Assembly (NCBI RefSeq): GCF_016583985.1
Contig: NZ_NRSD01000016.1
Span: forward strand, 1-64,000
DNA from: Thiocapsa imhoffii
Lineage (GTDB): Bacteria > Pseudomonadota > Gammaproteobacteria > Chromatiales > Chromatiaceae
Length of the DNA stretch: 64,000 nucleotides
Direction: 5' to 3'
Shown: piece after piece, positions 42,673-52,549 of the stretch
How the letters are laid out: each line of letters starts with the position of its first letter
How positions within the stretch are numbered: position 1 is the first letter of the stretch
Notes under the pieces: generated by a model
What the model was told of the DNA's origin: nothing
Database searches by the model: none
What the model saw: only the letters and a program-made list of their open reading frames with translations
Made by a program: the position numbers and the translations under genes

Positions 42673-45323
42673 TGGCGGACAAATTTGACGCATCAGCGAT
42701 GTCCGCATCCGCCAGTGCGGATCGCTCCGACCCGACACGGCAGCGCCTCCAGTCCGTGCGCCCGCTGATGGTGCTGGTGCTGTTTTTTGGCTCCGGACTG
42801 ACGGCCTTACTCCTGCAAACGCTGTGGATGCGAGAACTTGCGCTGTTGTTCGGTAGCGGCGCGCAAGCGGCAGCCGCGACGCTGGCGGCATTTTTCCTGG
42901 GGCTTGCCGCGGGTGGTGCTTTCTGGGGAGTGCTCAGCCCACGGCTGCGCCAGCCGTTACGTTGGTATGGACTACTGGAACTCGGAGTCGCGCTCGGAGC
43001 GCTCGGCTGCCTGTTCCTCCTGCCCACCTTCCACGGACTCTACGGAGCACTGTATGACCAGGTGAGCGCGCCACGGCTGCTGCTGGCGGTCAAGCTAGCG
43101 CTGGCCCTCATGCTGCTGTTTCCGGCCGCCTTCTGCATGGGTGGCACATTGCCGGTGCTGAGCCCACTGCTCGCCGGTACTCCAGGTCAGCGCACAGGCA
43201 TCGCCGGGCGCTGGCTACCAGTGCTCTATGGCGTCAATACCTTAGGCGCGGCAGTCGGTGCTTTTGCCGCGGCCTTTGTGTTGCCGCAGGCGATTGGCTG
43301 GCGCTGGAGTTATTGGCTCGCGATCCTCATCGCGGCAGGGGTTGGCGTGGGTGCCTGGTGGCTCTCCACGCGGGTTACGGCCCTTGACGGCTCCGCCGGC
43401 CAACCGGTCACCGTGCGTGATTCCACCCTGGCAACGGCGCAATCTTGGGGAACGCTCCGGTTTTTGGCGTTTCTGTCCGGGTTCGTCACACTCGCTCTCG
43501 AAGTGCTCTGGACCAGGATGTTTGCGCAAGTGCTCCACAACTCGGTCTATAGCTTTGCTGCGATCCTGATCGTCTTCCTCATTGCGCTCGGGATCGGCGC
43601 ACTCCTCGTCAGTGGATTCAGCCGTCAGATTCAGCGAACGGCAGACCGATGGCTGGGAGTGCTGTTGATCAGCGCTGGGCTACTCGTCGCGACAACACCA
43701 TTGGTGTTTATGAAGATCACCGACGGCCTCGGTTATTTGGGTCACAATGAAGGCTGGATCCCCTATCTCGCGACTCTGTTTAGCGCGGTCACCTGGACTT
43801 TGTTCCTCCCGACCTTGGTGTTGGGTCTGGTATTTCCGACGCTCCTGCGATTGGCAGCGAGCCATCCGCGCCCAGTGGGCCAGACCGTTGGTACATTGGT
43901 GGCCCTCAATACGCTCGGCGCGATCGCGGGAGCACTGGCAGCAGGTTTTCTGTTTTTGGATTGGCTCGGTTTGTGGCGGAGCATCGGATTCATGGCCGCG
44001 CTCTATCTGGCGGCGGTCCTATGGTTACCGTGGCTCACGATTCCGACTGCAGCCGCACCGCAGCGCCGGCTGCGCATAGTGGCGCTCATGGGTCTGCTCA
44101 GCTTGCTCTCGGTCATCGATCTCTCGCGACTGCCAATTGTGCGCATCGATCACGATCGTCGAGGCGAGATGCTGGTCCAGGTTTGGGAGAGTGGGGCAGG
44201 GACTGTCGCTGTGGTCCGGCGTGGAGACGATCTTCGCATCAAGGTGGACAACCACTATACCCTCGGTGGAACGGCTGGGCGTGGTTACGAGGAGCGTCAG
44301 GCCCATCTCCCACTGTTACTGCATCCAGCCCCTGAGGAGGTGTTTTTCATTGGACTCGGCACCGGCATCACCGCGGGCGCGGCGCTGCACCACCCAGTGC
44401 GGCGCGTGGTCGTTGCCGAACTGTTACCGCATGCCATCATCGCAGCGCGGACTCATTTTGCCCCCTGGCAGAATGGCTTGTTCGATGACCCACGTGTTCG
44501 CGTGCTCGCGACCGATGGCCGCAATCACCTCGCGGCGACGCGCTCACGATTCGATGTCATGATCGGAGACCTCTTCATTCCTTGGGAGGCCGGGGCCGGA
44601 AATTTATACACCATCGAGCATTTCACTCGCGTCCGCGAGCGACTCGCCCCGGGCGGATTGTTTGCTCAGTGGCTTCCGCTGTACCAACTGTCCGAACAGG
44701 AATTCGGGAGTATCGCGCGGACCTTTAGCGCGGTCTTTCCTCAGGTCACCCTGTGGCGTGGCGACTTTCTGCCGCATGGGCCGATCGTCGCGCTGATTGG
44801 TGCGGTGGATGCGCAGCCCCTTGATGGGGCAGCCCTGCGGGAGCGTGAGCAAGCGCTGGCCGCGGCAAGGAACAGTCCATTCGCTGACTGGCCCGCCGGT
44901 GGTTCTCCCTTGCTCCTGTTCTACGCTGGAAATCTTGGAGAGTTGCGCGAGCGCCTTGAGGGCTATCCACTCAGCACCGACGCCCGGCCGATCATCGAAC
45001 TCCGCGCACCGCGGACCCAGCGACAGCAAGCCGCGGGACAGGCTGACTGGTTTACCGGTAGCCCCTTGGTGGCGTTCTTCGAAGACTTGCAGCGCGCGCT
45101 GCCGCCAGCAGTGGACCCTTACCTGTCTCGGCTCGACGAGGCCGGGCAGGGGGTTGTGACGGCCGGCCTGGAAGGCTTTCGAACCCGTTTAGGGACTGGC
45201 TCGCGGACGACACGACCAGTCAATCCTGTTACGCCGGACGAGGAGGCTACAGCGTTACGCGAAGAACTCCGTCGACTGCGTGCCGCGCGCGATGATCTTG
45301 AACGCTGGTTGCCAGAGCTGTGA
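42669..45323 (+). CDS. Fused MFS-like membrane/spermidine synthase protein
   Basis: The 884-aa protein has about 12-14 membrane helices in its first 480 residues (VLFFGSGLTALLLQTLWMREL, AATLAAFFLGLAAGGAFWG) followed by a soluble spermidine synthase-like domain. The latter contains VFFIGLGTGITAGAAL, the methyltransferase-type nucleotide motif, VVVAELLPHAI, and DVMIGDLFIPWEAGAGNLYT. The final 60 residues are charged and helical. Proteins with this fusion are widespread in proteobacteria but their activity is undefined; the DxF segment lacks the canonical polyamine-site aspartates, so true spermidine synthesis is uncertain. No speD is adjacent. The next gene, mgtE, lies 325 nt downstream. Confidence 0.85.
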   Translation: MMADKFDASAMSASASADRSDPTRQRLQSVRPLMVLVLFFGSGLTALLLQTLWMRELALLFGSGAQAAAATLAAFFLGLAAGGAFWGVLSPRLRQPLRWYGLLELGVALGALGCLFLLPTFHGLYGALYDQVSAPRLLLAVKLALALMLLFPAAFCMGGTLPVLSPLLAGTPGQRTGIAGRWLPVLYGVNTLGAAVGAFAAAFVLPQAIGWRWSYWLAILIAAGVGVGAWWLSTRVTALDGSAGQPVTVRDSTLATAQSWGTLRFLAFLSGFVTLALEVLWTRMFAQVLHNSVYSFAAILIVFLIALGIGALLVSGFSRQIQRTADRWLGVLLISAGLLVATTPLVFMKITDGLGYLGHNEGWIPYLATLFSAVTWTLFLPTLVLGLVFPTLLRLAASHPRPVGQTVGTLVALNTLGAIAGALAAGFLFLDWLGLWRSIGFMAALYLAAVLWLPWLTIPTAAAPQRRLRIVALMGLLSLLSVIDLSRLPIVRIDHDRRGEMLVQVWESGAGTVAVVRRGDDLRIKVDNHYTLGGTAGRGYEERQAHLPLLLHPAPEEVFFIGLGTGITAGAALHHPVRRVVVAELLPHAIIAARTHFAPWQNGLFDDPRVRVLATDGRNHLAATRSRFDVMIGDLFIPWEAGAGNLYTIEHFTRVRERLAPGGLFAQWLPLYQLSEQEFGSIARTFSAVFPQVTLWRGDFLPHGPIVALIGAVDAQPLDGAALREREQALAAARNSPFADWPAGGSPLLLFYAGNLGELRERLEGYPLSTDARPIIELRAPRTQRQQAAGQADWFTGSPLVAFFEDLQRALPPAVDPYLSRLDEAGQGVVTAGLEGFRTRLGTGSRTTRPVNPVTPDEEATALREELRRLRAARDDLERWLPEL

Positions 45324-45648
45324 CACTGAAGACAGGGAGCGGATATAGCAGCAAGGCAGGCATTGCCTTACGCTAGTACAGGCTGTTCATTCCACGCAGA
45401 CCAAGGCGAGGGATACGCCATTATTGATCGTGAGCGTTTTCGATTACCTGGTCCAGAATCTCGGTGGAGGAGTTCTTCTCGCTCCGCCCCCTGCCAACTT
45501 TTCGACGCAGTCGTTCGTCCCCTGATCACCACCCTGACGGTCTTCGGCGTCGGTCGCGGAACAGTTTGAAGGTCTGTTGAGCTGCCGACCACTTCTAGCC
45601 TTGTCCAATGACAGACGAGGTTGATGCCTGATTTTTGGAGTACAACCT
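45324..45648. other. Intergenic region before mgtE
   Basis: No gene is supported. Small open frames on both strands look like chance. The region might include an Mg-responsive leader for mgtE, but no such structure could be identified by eye. Confidence 0.45.
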
Positions 45649-47034
45649 ATGACGTCTGATGATTTGAGGCAGGCTGCGCACGGGGATGCAGACGCGCTGA
45701 CGCGTCTCTCCTTGGCACTCAAGGGCAAAGGCAATGACCTTGTTGAGCTCGCCGAGGCAGCGGCTGCGCTGGAACCGGCCGAAACGGCACGCCTTATCTT
45801 GGGGCTCCGCCCGCGACGGGCCCGGGTACTGCTGACACTCCTTGACGATACCCCGAGCCTGCGGGTTCTACAGGCTCTGGATCCGTCGGTCTCGGATGTC
45901 TTGCTCGATCGTGATCAGCAAGCGCGAATCGCGAAAATCGTCGCCAAGCTACCAGTCGAGGAGGCCGCGGACTTCCTGGCAGAGTCACCGCGAGACCTGG
46001 TGGAGGTGACCTTGGAGGCGCTCGGTCAACCGATTGATTTGGTTCGGGCCCTCGACCACCGCAACGAGACGGCTGGGGCCTTGATGCGTCGTCGTTTGGT
46101 GGCCGCACCGCTCGACTGGACCATTGCACAGGTCATCGACAAGATCCGCGAACAATCCGATCGCATCGATCGCCTGTACGCGGTGTATGCGATCGACTCG
46201 GAGCGTCGGCTGCACGGCTATTTGAAGATCCGTGATCTCTTGTTGTTGGCTCCTGAGACCCAGGTGGGTGATGTCATGCACCGTGACACCATCATGGTCT
46301 CAGCAGGGATGGACCGAGCCGAGGTCGCGCGCATCGCCGATCGAGCCCAGCTCCCAGTGCTCCCGGTCGTCGACAGCGAGTTGCGCCTCCTCGGGCGCGT
46401 CACAACCGATGAACTGCGGGCGATCGACCGCGCTGAGGCCGAAGAGGACATGAAGCTCATGTCGGGGCTGGCGCCGGATTCGAGCGCAGCAGACGGACCG
46501 CTGCGGATTGTCCCGCGCCGCTTGCCCTGGCTGGCCGCGGGACTCATTGGCTCCGGGACGGCGGCCTTTGTTGTGGGATCTTACGAGGATGCACTCGCCA
46601 AGGCCGCAATCCTTGCGAGCTTGATCCCGATCGTGATGTCCATGGCTGGCAACGCTGGGATCCAGGCCTCGACCGTGACGGTGCAGGCGCAGGCCTCAGG
46701 AGGCTTCTGGATCGGGGATTTGGGCGGACGGATTCTGCGTGAGATCGGCGGGGCACTCCTGAACGGACTCATCGTCGGGATCCTTGTAGCACTCGCCATC
46801 GTTGGGATTGGAGAATTCATCCCGATCGAGCGCCCATTCGATCTCGGCTTGACTGCGGGCTTGACCCTCGTGGCCGTGACCACGCAGGCGGCGACCATCG
46901 GTGCGCTGATTCCCGTCTTGCTAGAACGTCTGGGATTCGATCCGGCGGTTGCGACCGGGGTCTTTATCACCACGTCCAATGACGTGATGGGAGTGCTGAT
47001 CTTTTTCCTGATTGCCACGGCGGTCTATCTCTAG
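45649..47034 (+). CDS. mgtE: Magnesium transporter MgtE
   Basis: The 461-aa protein has the full MgtE plan: an N-terminal helical domain (residues 1-130; LEPAETARLILGLRPRRARVLLTLL), two CBS domains (about 140-260; AGALMRRRLVA and VGDVMHRDTIMV), the connecting plug helix, and five membrane helices from residue 285. The membrane part includes PIVMSMAGNAGIQASTVTVQ, the conserved pore segment. CBS domains sense cytoplasmic Mg and close the channel. It stands as a single gene. MgtE-like proteins can also carry Co. Confidence 0.94.
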   Translation: MTSDDLRQAAHGDADALTRLSLALKGKGNDLVELAEAAAALEPAETARLILGLRPRRARVLLTLLDDTPSLRVLQALDPSVSDVLLDRDQQARIAKIVAKLPVEEAADFLAESPRDLVEVTLEALGQPIDLVRALDHRNETAGALMRRRLVAAPLDWTIAQVIDKIREQSDRIDRLYAVYAIDSERRLHGYLKIRDLLLLAPETQVGDVMHRDTIMVSAGMDRAEVARIADRAQLPVLPVVDSELRLLGRVTTDELRAIDRAEAEEDMKLMSGLAPDSSAADGPLRIVPRRLPWLAAGLIGSGTAAFVVGSYEDALAKAAILASLIPIVMSMAGNAGIQASTVTVQAQASGGFWIGDLGGRILREIGGALLNGLIVGILVALAIVGIGEFIPIERPFDLGLTAGLTLVAVTTQAATIGALIPVLLERLGFDPAVATGVFITTSNDVMGVLIFFLIATAVYL

Positions 47035-47313
47035 TCCACCCTGCTCGCATCATTGCTATGTCCCTAAGCTCACGATGCCCAAACGCTCCGTTGGCGATCG
47101 CATCGTGATGGCCACAGGCTTCCGCATTCCTGTTCCGTTTGCACTGCGTTCCACAGTCCAATCGATCCCCGGGAGTGCCCATCACAATGGATTGATGAAA
47201 TGGATTCGACGCCATCTCATCAACTATGCTTTAATGCAAACCTTGATCTCAGCATCAACGCAACCATTTTGATATTTGATCAACGCAACCCCGCACACAA
47301 CTGGAACGGAAGT

Positions 47314-47703
47314 ATGGAATACGAACAACTGAGTTTGGACGAACTGCAGAAACAGGCCGACGAAATCGCCCAACAGCAGTCGGTCATTGCGCAACTGCTG
47401 CTGAAAAAACGAGAAGAAGGACGCGGCGATTTCATCCGCGAACTGCGCGAGATGATCCTCGAGCGCGGTTATGACCTTGAGGATATCGCCAGTCGACTGA
47501 CACGGGGAGCCCGGAAAACGACCAGCAACAACCCCGTCGACAAGCGACGCTATGTCGATCCCAACGATCATGAGCGTTTCTATATCCGTGGTCCGCTCCC
47601 GGGTTGGCTGAAAGAGCAGATGCAGGCCAATGGCTACGACCCGGCGAACAAGGCAGACCGTGACCGCTTCAAGGTCGAGCGGCTGACGCTGATCGAGCCC
47701 TGA
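47314..47703 (+). CDS. H-NS family nucleoid-associated protein
   Basis: The 129-aa protein has an N-terminal coiled coil for oligomerisation (LSLDELQKQADEIAQQQSVIAQLLLKKREE) and a C-terminal region like the H-NS DNA-binding domain (KRRYVDPNDHERFYIRGPLPGWLKEQM), although the usual aromatic-rich core around W-GRGR-P is altered to IRGPLPGW. H-NS type proteins silence AT-rich horizontally acquired DNA. The ATG at 47314 has GGAA just upstream; a longer frame to 47200 looks non-coding. The sequence directly upstream is AT-rich, which fits autoregulation. Confidence 0.82.
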   Translation: MEYEQLSLDELQKQADEIAQQQSVIAQLLLKKREEGRGDFIRELREMILERGYDLEDIASRLTRGARKTTSNNPVDKRRYVDPNDHERFYIRGPLPGWLKEQMQANGYDPANKADRDRFKVERLTLIEP

Positions 47704-47768
47704 TCAAGCCGGCCCCACCCCGGCCACCCCAGCCGATCGCGGCTCACCAAAACGGGCCGCGCCAACTC

Positions 47769-48368
47769 TCACCTACGCTGGGGGCGGCTGTCGATGTCGC
47801 CCAATCCCCCTGCTTGATCCCAGACGATCTCTTCTGCCCGCCGAGACAGCTCGGTCGTGACCGCCGCAGCGAAATCCTCCTTAACTGCTGACCAGGAGCG
47901 GCTGGCGATGGTGATCGGAGCCGGTGCCGGAAAGTCCTTGAACCAGGGCCCATAGGAAGGCCGCAACACCTGCTCACGCTCGGCAGCCAGGACCGCGAGA
48001 TCCGCATGCTTGACCGCCGGCGGCTCGGGATGGAGAAGGCCGAAGACCTCGGCCACGACCGCATGAATGCGCGCCTCCACCGCCCGGTACTCCGGCATGA
48101 TCCGTTTCAGCGGACTCACCATGTCGCCGATGTACGCCTCGGCCGCATCGTGCAACAGGCCGTCCAGGCGCAGCTCCGGAGGCAGTAACTCCGCGACATG
48201 CAACGAGTGCTGCGCCACGCTATAAGGAAACCGTGCCGCGCCGTTGAAGCGGTTCATCAGCGACAGCGAATGGACAATGTCCTCCAGACAGACCATCTCG
48301 GGTCGTGGGTCGCAGAGGTCAAACGCGATGCCGCTGAAGGTATGGATGTGGACGGGGTGGGTGGTCAT
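47769..48368 (-). CDS. HD-domain phosphohydrolase (YfbR-like)
   Basis: The 199-aa protein has the HD metal ligands in the order expected: H in SVAQHSLHVAELL, the HD pair in LDGLLHDAAEAYIGDM, and a later D in VKHADLAVLAAER. This matches the HD/PDEase group near YfbR, deoxynucleotide 5'-phosphatases, and phage- or plasmid-borne relatives. The N-terminal HPVHIHTFSGIAFDLCDPRPEMV block is common in that subgroup. The gene is convergent with the H-NS gene and ends 66 nt from it. The substrate is inferred only from the family. Confidence 0.85.
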   Translation of the reverse strand: MTTHPVHIHTFSGIAFDLCDPRPEMVCLEDIVHSLSLMNRFNGAARFPYSVAQHSLHVAELLPPELRLDGLLHDAAEAYIGDMVSPLKRIMPEYRAVEARIHAVVAEVFGLLHPEPPAVKHADLAVLAAEREQVLRPSYGPWFKDFPAPAPITIASRSWSAVKEDFAAAVTTELSRRAEEIVWDQAGGLGDIDSRPQRR

Positions 48369-48645
48369 GAGCAGCGCGCGCGCCTCGATTCAAGGTCGGG
48401 TGGCCTCTCCATTGTGCCACCATACGCATGATAAAACATAAGGCCTTGCTGCGTCAGAGCAATCCATTTGCCCTATTTGACGTGCTGGGTTTGTGACTCC
48501 ATTCTGAACCCGCACGTCGCGTCAAACAGCGATCAAGAGCAAGGCTTTGATACCAAAAGACACTCGGCACTATGCCGCCACCGGAAGGCGCTTCGGATTG
48601 CAAGCGTCCTTCTGGATCTGATCCTTATGTTGCGCATGGCGACGC

Positions 48646-49140
48646 TCATGCCTGGCCGATATGATCGAGCTCGCGCTGCAGTTTCAGTCGATCGAGCGAC
48701 TCGAACGGGAGCGCGACAAAGATTTTAATTCGGTTCTCGATTTCGCGAAACGCAACGCGAAAGGCATTGAGACGGGTCAGATCATCGCCTTCCACCGCCG
48801 CGGGGTCTTCCGTCCCCCAGTGGGCTGTCATGGGCTGCCCTGGCCAGATCGGACAAACCTCGCCTTGAGCTTTATCACACACCGTAAAGACAAAATCCAT
48901 GACTGGGGCATCGGGTTGTGAAAATTCAGCCCAGTCTTTGCTGCGCAAGCCATCCGTCACATAGTTGTTGCGGCGCAGCAGATCCAGGGCTAGAGGATGA
49001 ACCTCACCTGTTGGATGGCTGCCGGCGCTGAATCCGCGAAAACGACCTGATCCCCATCGTTCGATGATACGCTCCGCGAGGATACTGCGTGCGGAGTTGC
49101 CGGTGCAGAGAAATAAAACATTGAAGGAGGATGTGGCCAT
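48646..49140 (-). CDS. arsC: Arsenate reductase, thioredoxin-linked (low-MW phosphatase fold)
   Basis: The 164-aa protein has the phosphatase loop CTGNSARS (C12, R18; CX5R) and the redox cysteines C88 and C96 in VFTVCDKAQGEVCPIWPGQP. That set marks thioredoxin-type ArsC, which reduces arsenate to arsenite in the cytoplasm. The C-terminal tail is extended by about 20 residues compared with the shortest members. No arsR, arsB or acr3 lies next to it. It is 41 kb from the arx locus, but gives the cell a route to reduce arsenate made by ArxA that enters the cytoplasm. Confidence 0.9.
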   Translation of the reverse strand: MATSSFNVLFLCTGNSARSILAERIIERWGSGRFRGFSAGSHPTGEVHPLALDLLRRNNYVTDGLRSKDWAEFSQPDAPVMDFVFTVCDKAQGEVCPIWPGQPMTAHWGTEDPAAVEGDDLTRLNAFRVAFREIENRIKIFVALPFESLDRLKLQRELDHIGQA

Positions 49141-49494
49141 GATGAAGCTTCTCGTTTTGATGTGTTGTCATGCCGTTCGCGGCCCGTGAGGACATGGACT
49201 CGAACTCTGGTTGACCGGGGTGGCGCAAAGGTGTCTTGGCCAGGACTCGGTGCCAATATGCTCAACGGATTCTTACTACTGGACACGTGAATCTTTTGTG
49301 ACATGTTGACGACTGTTCTGTGAATGGGGACAACGAGAGGTGGTCGCGGGTGCGGAAGCCGAGAGCACACAGAGTTGCACGCCATTGAAATCACCCACGT
49401 CTCCTTGAACAGCATATCCGATGATGCGAGATTGCGCAGAATGTATCTTATGTCAAGTCAATGCGCCTTCAAGCATTCGACGGCCTTCAGGTCA
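49141..49494. other. Intergenic region between arsC and the double-SBP GGDEF gene
   Basis: No gene is supported. The arsC promoter should lie here, but neither an ArsR-type operator nor a clear -35/-10 pair was recognised. Confidence 0.45.
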
Positions 49495-51852
49495 TCAGGA
49501 TGCGGCAGACCCTCGGTCATGCCGCCATGCGTTACTGGACGCAACAGGTCCGCTTTTGCAACCTGGCGCAACAACTCCTTCTTCGGCTGCCGCCGCTTGC
49601 CAAACTGCGCTTACCACCTGGTTGCGTCCGCGTGCCTTGGCCTCGTAGAGGAGCACGTCGGCACGCGTGTAGATCGCGTCCCAGTCGGTGAGCGGTGGGT
49701 CGCCGTTGCGGATATCCGCTGGACAAGCCGTTAGGAATCCAATCGACAGGGTGACGACCGGCGCGGTAACGCTGCCCGCGTGTTCGATCCCGAGACCCTC
49801 GACGGCGACGCGCAAACGTTCGGCGTCGCTCACGCTGGCCTCCGTGAACATCACTGCAAACTCCTCGCCGCCGGTGCGAAAAGCCAGATCACCGGCGCGC
49901 CGCGTCAGTTGGATCAACAAGGCTCCGATCTGTCGCAACACCTCGTCGCCGGCTGGATGGCCGTAATGGTCGTTGTATTCCTTGAAATGATCGATGTCCG
50001 CGAGCAGCAGGTGCAGCGTTCGCTGCGCGCGCGCGGCGCGCTGCCACTCGGACGGCAGCCGCTCCTGGAAGTGCCGACGGTTGTAAAGGCCGGTGAGTCC
50101 GTCGGTGATGGTCAGCATTTCGATTCGTGTATTGGCCGCGCGCAGTGCAGCATTGAGGCGCTGCAGGTGGTGGTTCCAGACCAAGACGCCGAGCACCGCC
50201 AGGGCGAGCGCGAGTGCCCAGGGCCAGAACCGCAACAGGTCGGGGGGCTGCTCGTAGCGCACCGAGATCCAGCGGTCGCGCACCGCGCGGATCTCCTGCG
50301 CCGGCACTGCGGCGACTGCCCGCGACAGGCTGGAATGCAGCAACGGGAGTCCCTTGCGCACGCCGATCGCCAACTCATAGCGCTGCGGCAGATCGCCGGC
50401 GACCTTGACGTTCAGGATGCCATGCTCACGGGCGGCGTAGGCGACGGTCGGCAGCAGGTCGATATAGCCGAACACATGCCCGAGGGACACGGCGCGCATC
50501 GCCGTGACCACGTCCGGCACCGTTGCGATGACGAGTGCCGGGTGCGCGCGGCGCAACATGTCGATGCCGGCGTGTCCGGCCACCATGACGAAGCGCTGAT
50601 GCGTGTGCGCATCCAAGGTGCCTTCGAAACGTGCGCCTTCGCGCACGACGACGACCATCGGCTCCGACAACAGTGATCCGGTGAAGTCCAGGTACTCCGC
50701 GCGTTCCGGGGTGATGGCGACCGCGGAGACGATGTCGCAGTGCCCATCACGCGCAAGCTGGATCGTCTCGCTCCAACTCGCGGTGCGCACCAACTGTGTC
50801 GTGTGGCCCAGCCGTGCCATTGCCAGATTCAACAGTTCCGCCATGATGCCCTGACTGCGACCGTCCGCCGTCAGACCATCGAAGGGCATCCAGTCGGGAT
50901 CGATGCACAGCCGGATCGGCCCCAGGCCTTCCAGGACAGACCGTTCCTGGTCACTCAGCAGGATTTCGTCGGTGCCGGCCGGGCTCTTCAGCGGTGACAG
51001 GAACCAGCGCGCCTGCAACCGCGTGCGCTCGTCCTCGCCCATCGCCGCCAGCCCCTTGTCGATGATCGAGATGGCTTCCGGCCAGTCGTCGCGAACGGCG
51101 AACACCAGTTCCAGCGGCTCGTTGAGGTCGAACGCAAATTGCAGGAAGGGCCGACCCAGACGGTTGGCCCGATACAGCAGTGAACCGTTGTCGAAGGTAG
51201 CATCGGCGTCGCCGGTGGTGACCGCATCGATGATCTCATCGACCGTGTCGAACCGCAGGATGCGGGCGTGCGAAAGGCCGCTGGCGACCTTCTCGTCGAA
51301 CAGATTGCCGTGATGCAGAGCGATCGCGCGCCCCGCGAGGTCGTCACGGGACTGGAGGTTCAGTGGATTGCCTTTAGGGACCAACAGGTATTTTTGCAGC
51401 CGGATATAGGGTGCGGAGAAGCGCAAATGCTCAGCGCGTTCCGGGTGCACGACGCCGGTACTGAGTCCATCGATGGCACGGCTGAGGGTCTGCTCCTGGC
51501 GCTCGCGCCAGTCGCCTGGCAGGAGCCGCACGCGCAGCCCGGTCAACGCCGCAATGCGCTCGAGCACGTCGGCGTCGTAGCCGGTGACGGTGCCGTCTTC
51601 ACCGACGATGACGTAGGGTTCCCAGTGATCACCGGTGCCAAGCGTGATGACTGGATGGGCGCGGAGAAAGGCCTGCTCGGCCGGCGTCAATTCAACTGGA
51701 GGTGCCGACTGTGCTTGGCAGTCGGCGAGCGGCGCCGCAGGCGTGGCTGACGTCGGGGCTGCGACGGTCACCGCGATCAGCCACAGAGCGTACAGTGCCA
51801 CCCAACCGCTGCGGCATCCGTCCGACACTACACAGCGAATCGTCTGAGACAT
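49495..51852 (-). CDS. Diguanylate cyclase with two periplasmic solute-binding domains
   Basis: The 785-aa protein has a signal sequence (WVALYALWLIAVTVAAPTSA), two tandem type-3 solute-binding domains (about residues 55-290 and 300-525), a membrane helix near 545-565 (FWPWALALALAVLGVLVW) and a C-terminal GGDEF domain with GGEEF in RTGGEEFAVMF. The DGLTGLYNRRHFQERL start of GGDEF is intact. Binding domains of this type recognise amino acids or other small polar ligands, so a ligand-controlled cyclic di-GMP response is expected. No EAL domain is present. The ATG at 51852 is followed directly by the signal. Confidence 0.88.
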   Translation of the reverse strand: MSQTIRCVVSDGCRSGWVALYALWLIAVTVAAPTSATPAAPLADCQAQSAPPVELTPAEQAFLRAHPVITLGTGDHWEPYVIVGEDGTVTGYDADVLERIAALTGLRVRLLPGDWRERQEQTLSRAIDGLSTGVVHPERAEHLRFSAPYIRLQKYLLVPKGNPLNLQSRDDLAGRAIALHHGNLFDEKVASGLSHARILRFDTVDEIIDAVTTGDADATFDNGSLLYRANRLGRPFLQFAFDLNEPLELVFAVRDDWPEAISIIDKGLAAMGEDERTRLQARWFLSPLKSPAGTDEILLSDQERSVLEGLGPIRLCIDPDWMPFDGLTADGRSQGIMAELLNLAMARLGHTTQLVRTASWSETIQLARDGHCDIVSAVAITPERAEYLDFTGSLLSEPMVVVVREGARFEGTLDAHTHQRFVMVAGHAGIDMLRRAHPALVIATVPDVVTAMRAVSLGHVFGYIDLLPTVAYAAREHGILNVKVAGDLPQRYELAIGVRKGLPLLHSSLSRAVAAVPAQEIRAVRDRWISVRYEQPPDLLRFWPWALALALAVLGVLVWNHHLQRLNAALRAANTRIEMLTITDGLTGLYNRRHFQERLPSEWQRAARAQRTLHLLLADIDHFKEYNDHYGHPAGDEVLRQIGALLIQLTRRAGDLAFRTGGEEFAVMFTEASVSDAERLRVAVEGLGIEHAGSVTAPVVTLSIGFLTACPADIRNGDPPLTDWDAIYTRADVLLYEAKARGRNQVVSAVWQAAAAEEGVVAPGCKSGPVASSNAWRHDRGSAAS

Positions 51853-52549
51853 CGTGCCTGCTGTTTCTGAGATATGCTCAGCGCCATATCCCGCGCCTTA
51901 GAGGGTCATTGTTCTGGTTTCAGCTTCGCCAGTTGCCGCTCAGTAGAATGGTGACCTCGTGCAGCCCAGAATGATCGCAAACATGGGACTCCGTCAACCT
52001 CGACGAGGCTCTGCCTTCGTCCCCTCACAACTCACCCCATTACCTGTTTGGGTTGGCTCAATGGTCAGGGATGGTGGCCTTACTCACTACCACGAGCGCC
52101 GAGGCCTTCATCGCGGATCTGTGGGCGTTGGGGATTGCCAAGCAAATCGAGGATGGCGTCGCGACGGTGGCTCAGTCGAGTGTCACCGCATCCAGGTAGA
52201 ACCAGCGTCCGTCTTCTTTATAGTTAGGGGTAGAACAAGCAGTCGTGTCACCAGCCGCCATTTCCGCGTAGATTCAGCATCTGAGTCCATCTGAGGTGTT
52301 GATCATCCGCCTTGGCCTGGAGCGGTCAGTCGCGCTACTGACGCGGGTAGCGGAAAGTCCGGTCTGATTCTGAAGTGACAAGTCACCGCGACCCGGATCT
52401 GCCTCTTGGCACCTCGTCTTCGGCGACCGCTTCGGACGCGTAGCGGTCGGTCGGGGCGAACCGGCTCAGCGCCGGCTCTCGCCCGTGAACCGGCCATTAG
52501 CAACTCCCCCTCGTTCATAGCAAGCTGGGAGTCAGCAAACGGAGACAGA
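51853..52549. other. Long intergenic region with a possible gene remnant
   Basis: No intact gene is supported. A 74-codon frame open from 51975 to the TAG at 52197-52199 reads sensibly near its end (SAEAFIADLWALGIAKQIED) and has the base pattern of coding DNA, but has no suitable start and no recognised family. The part from 52200 to 52549 looks like mosaic sequence with no frame worth naming. Confidence 0.4.
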
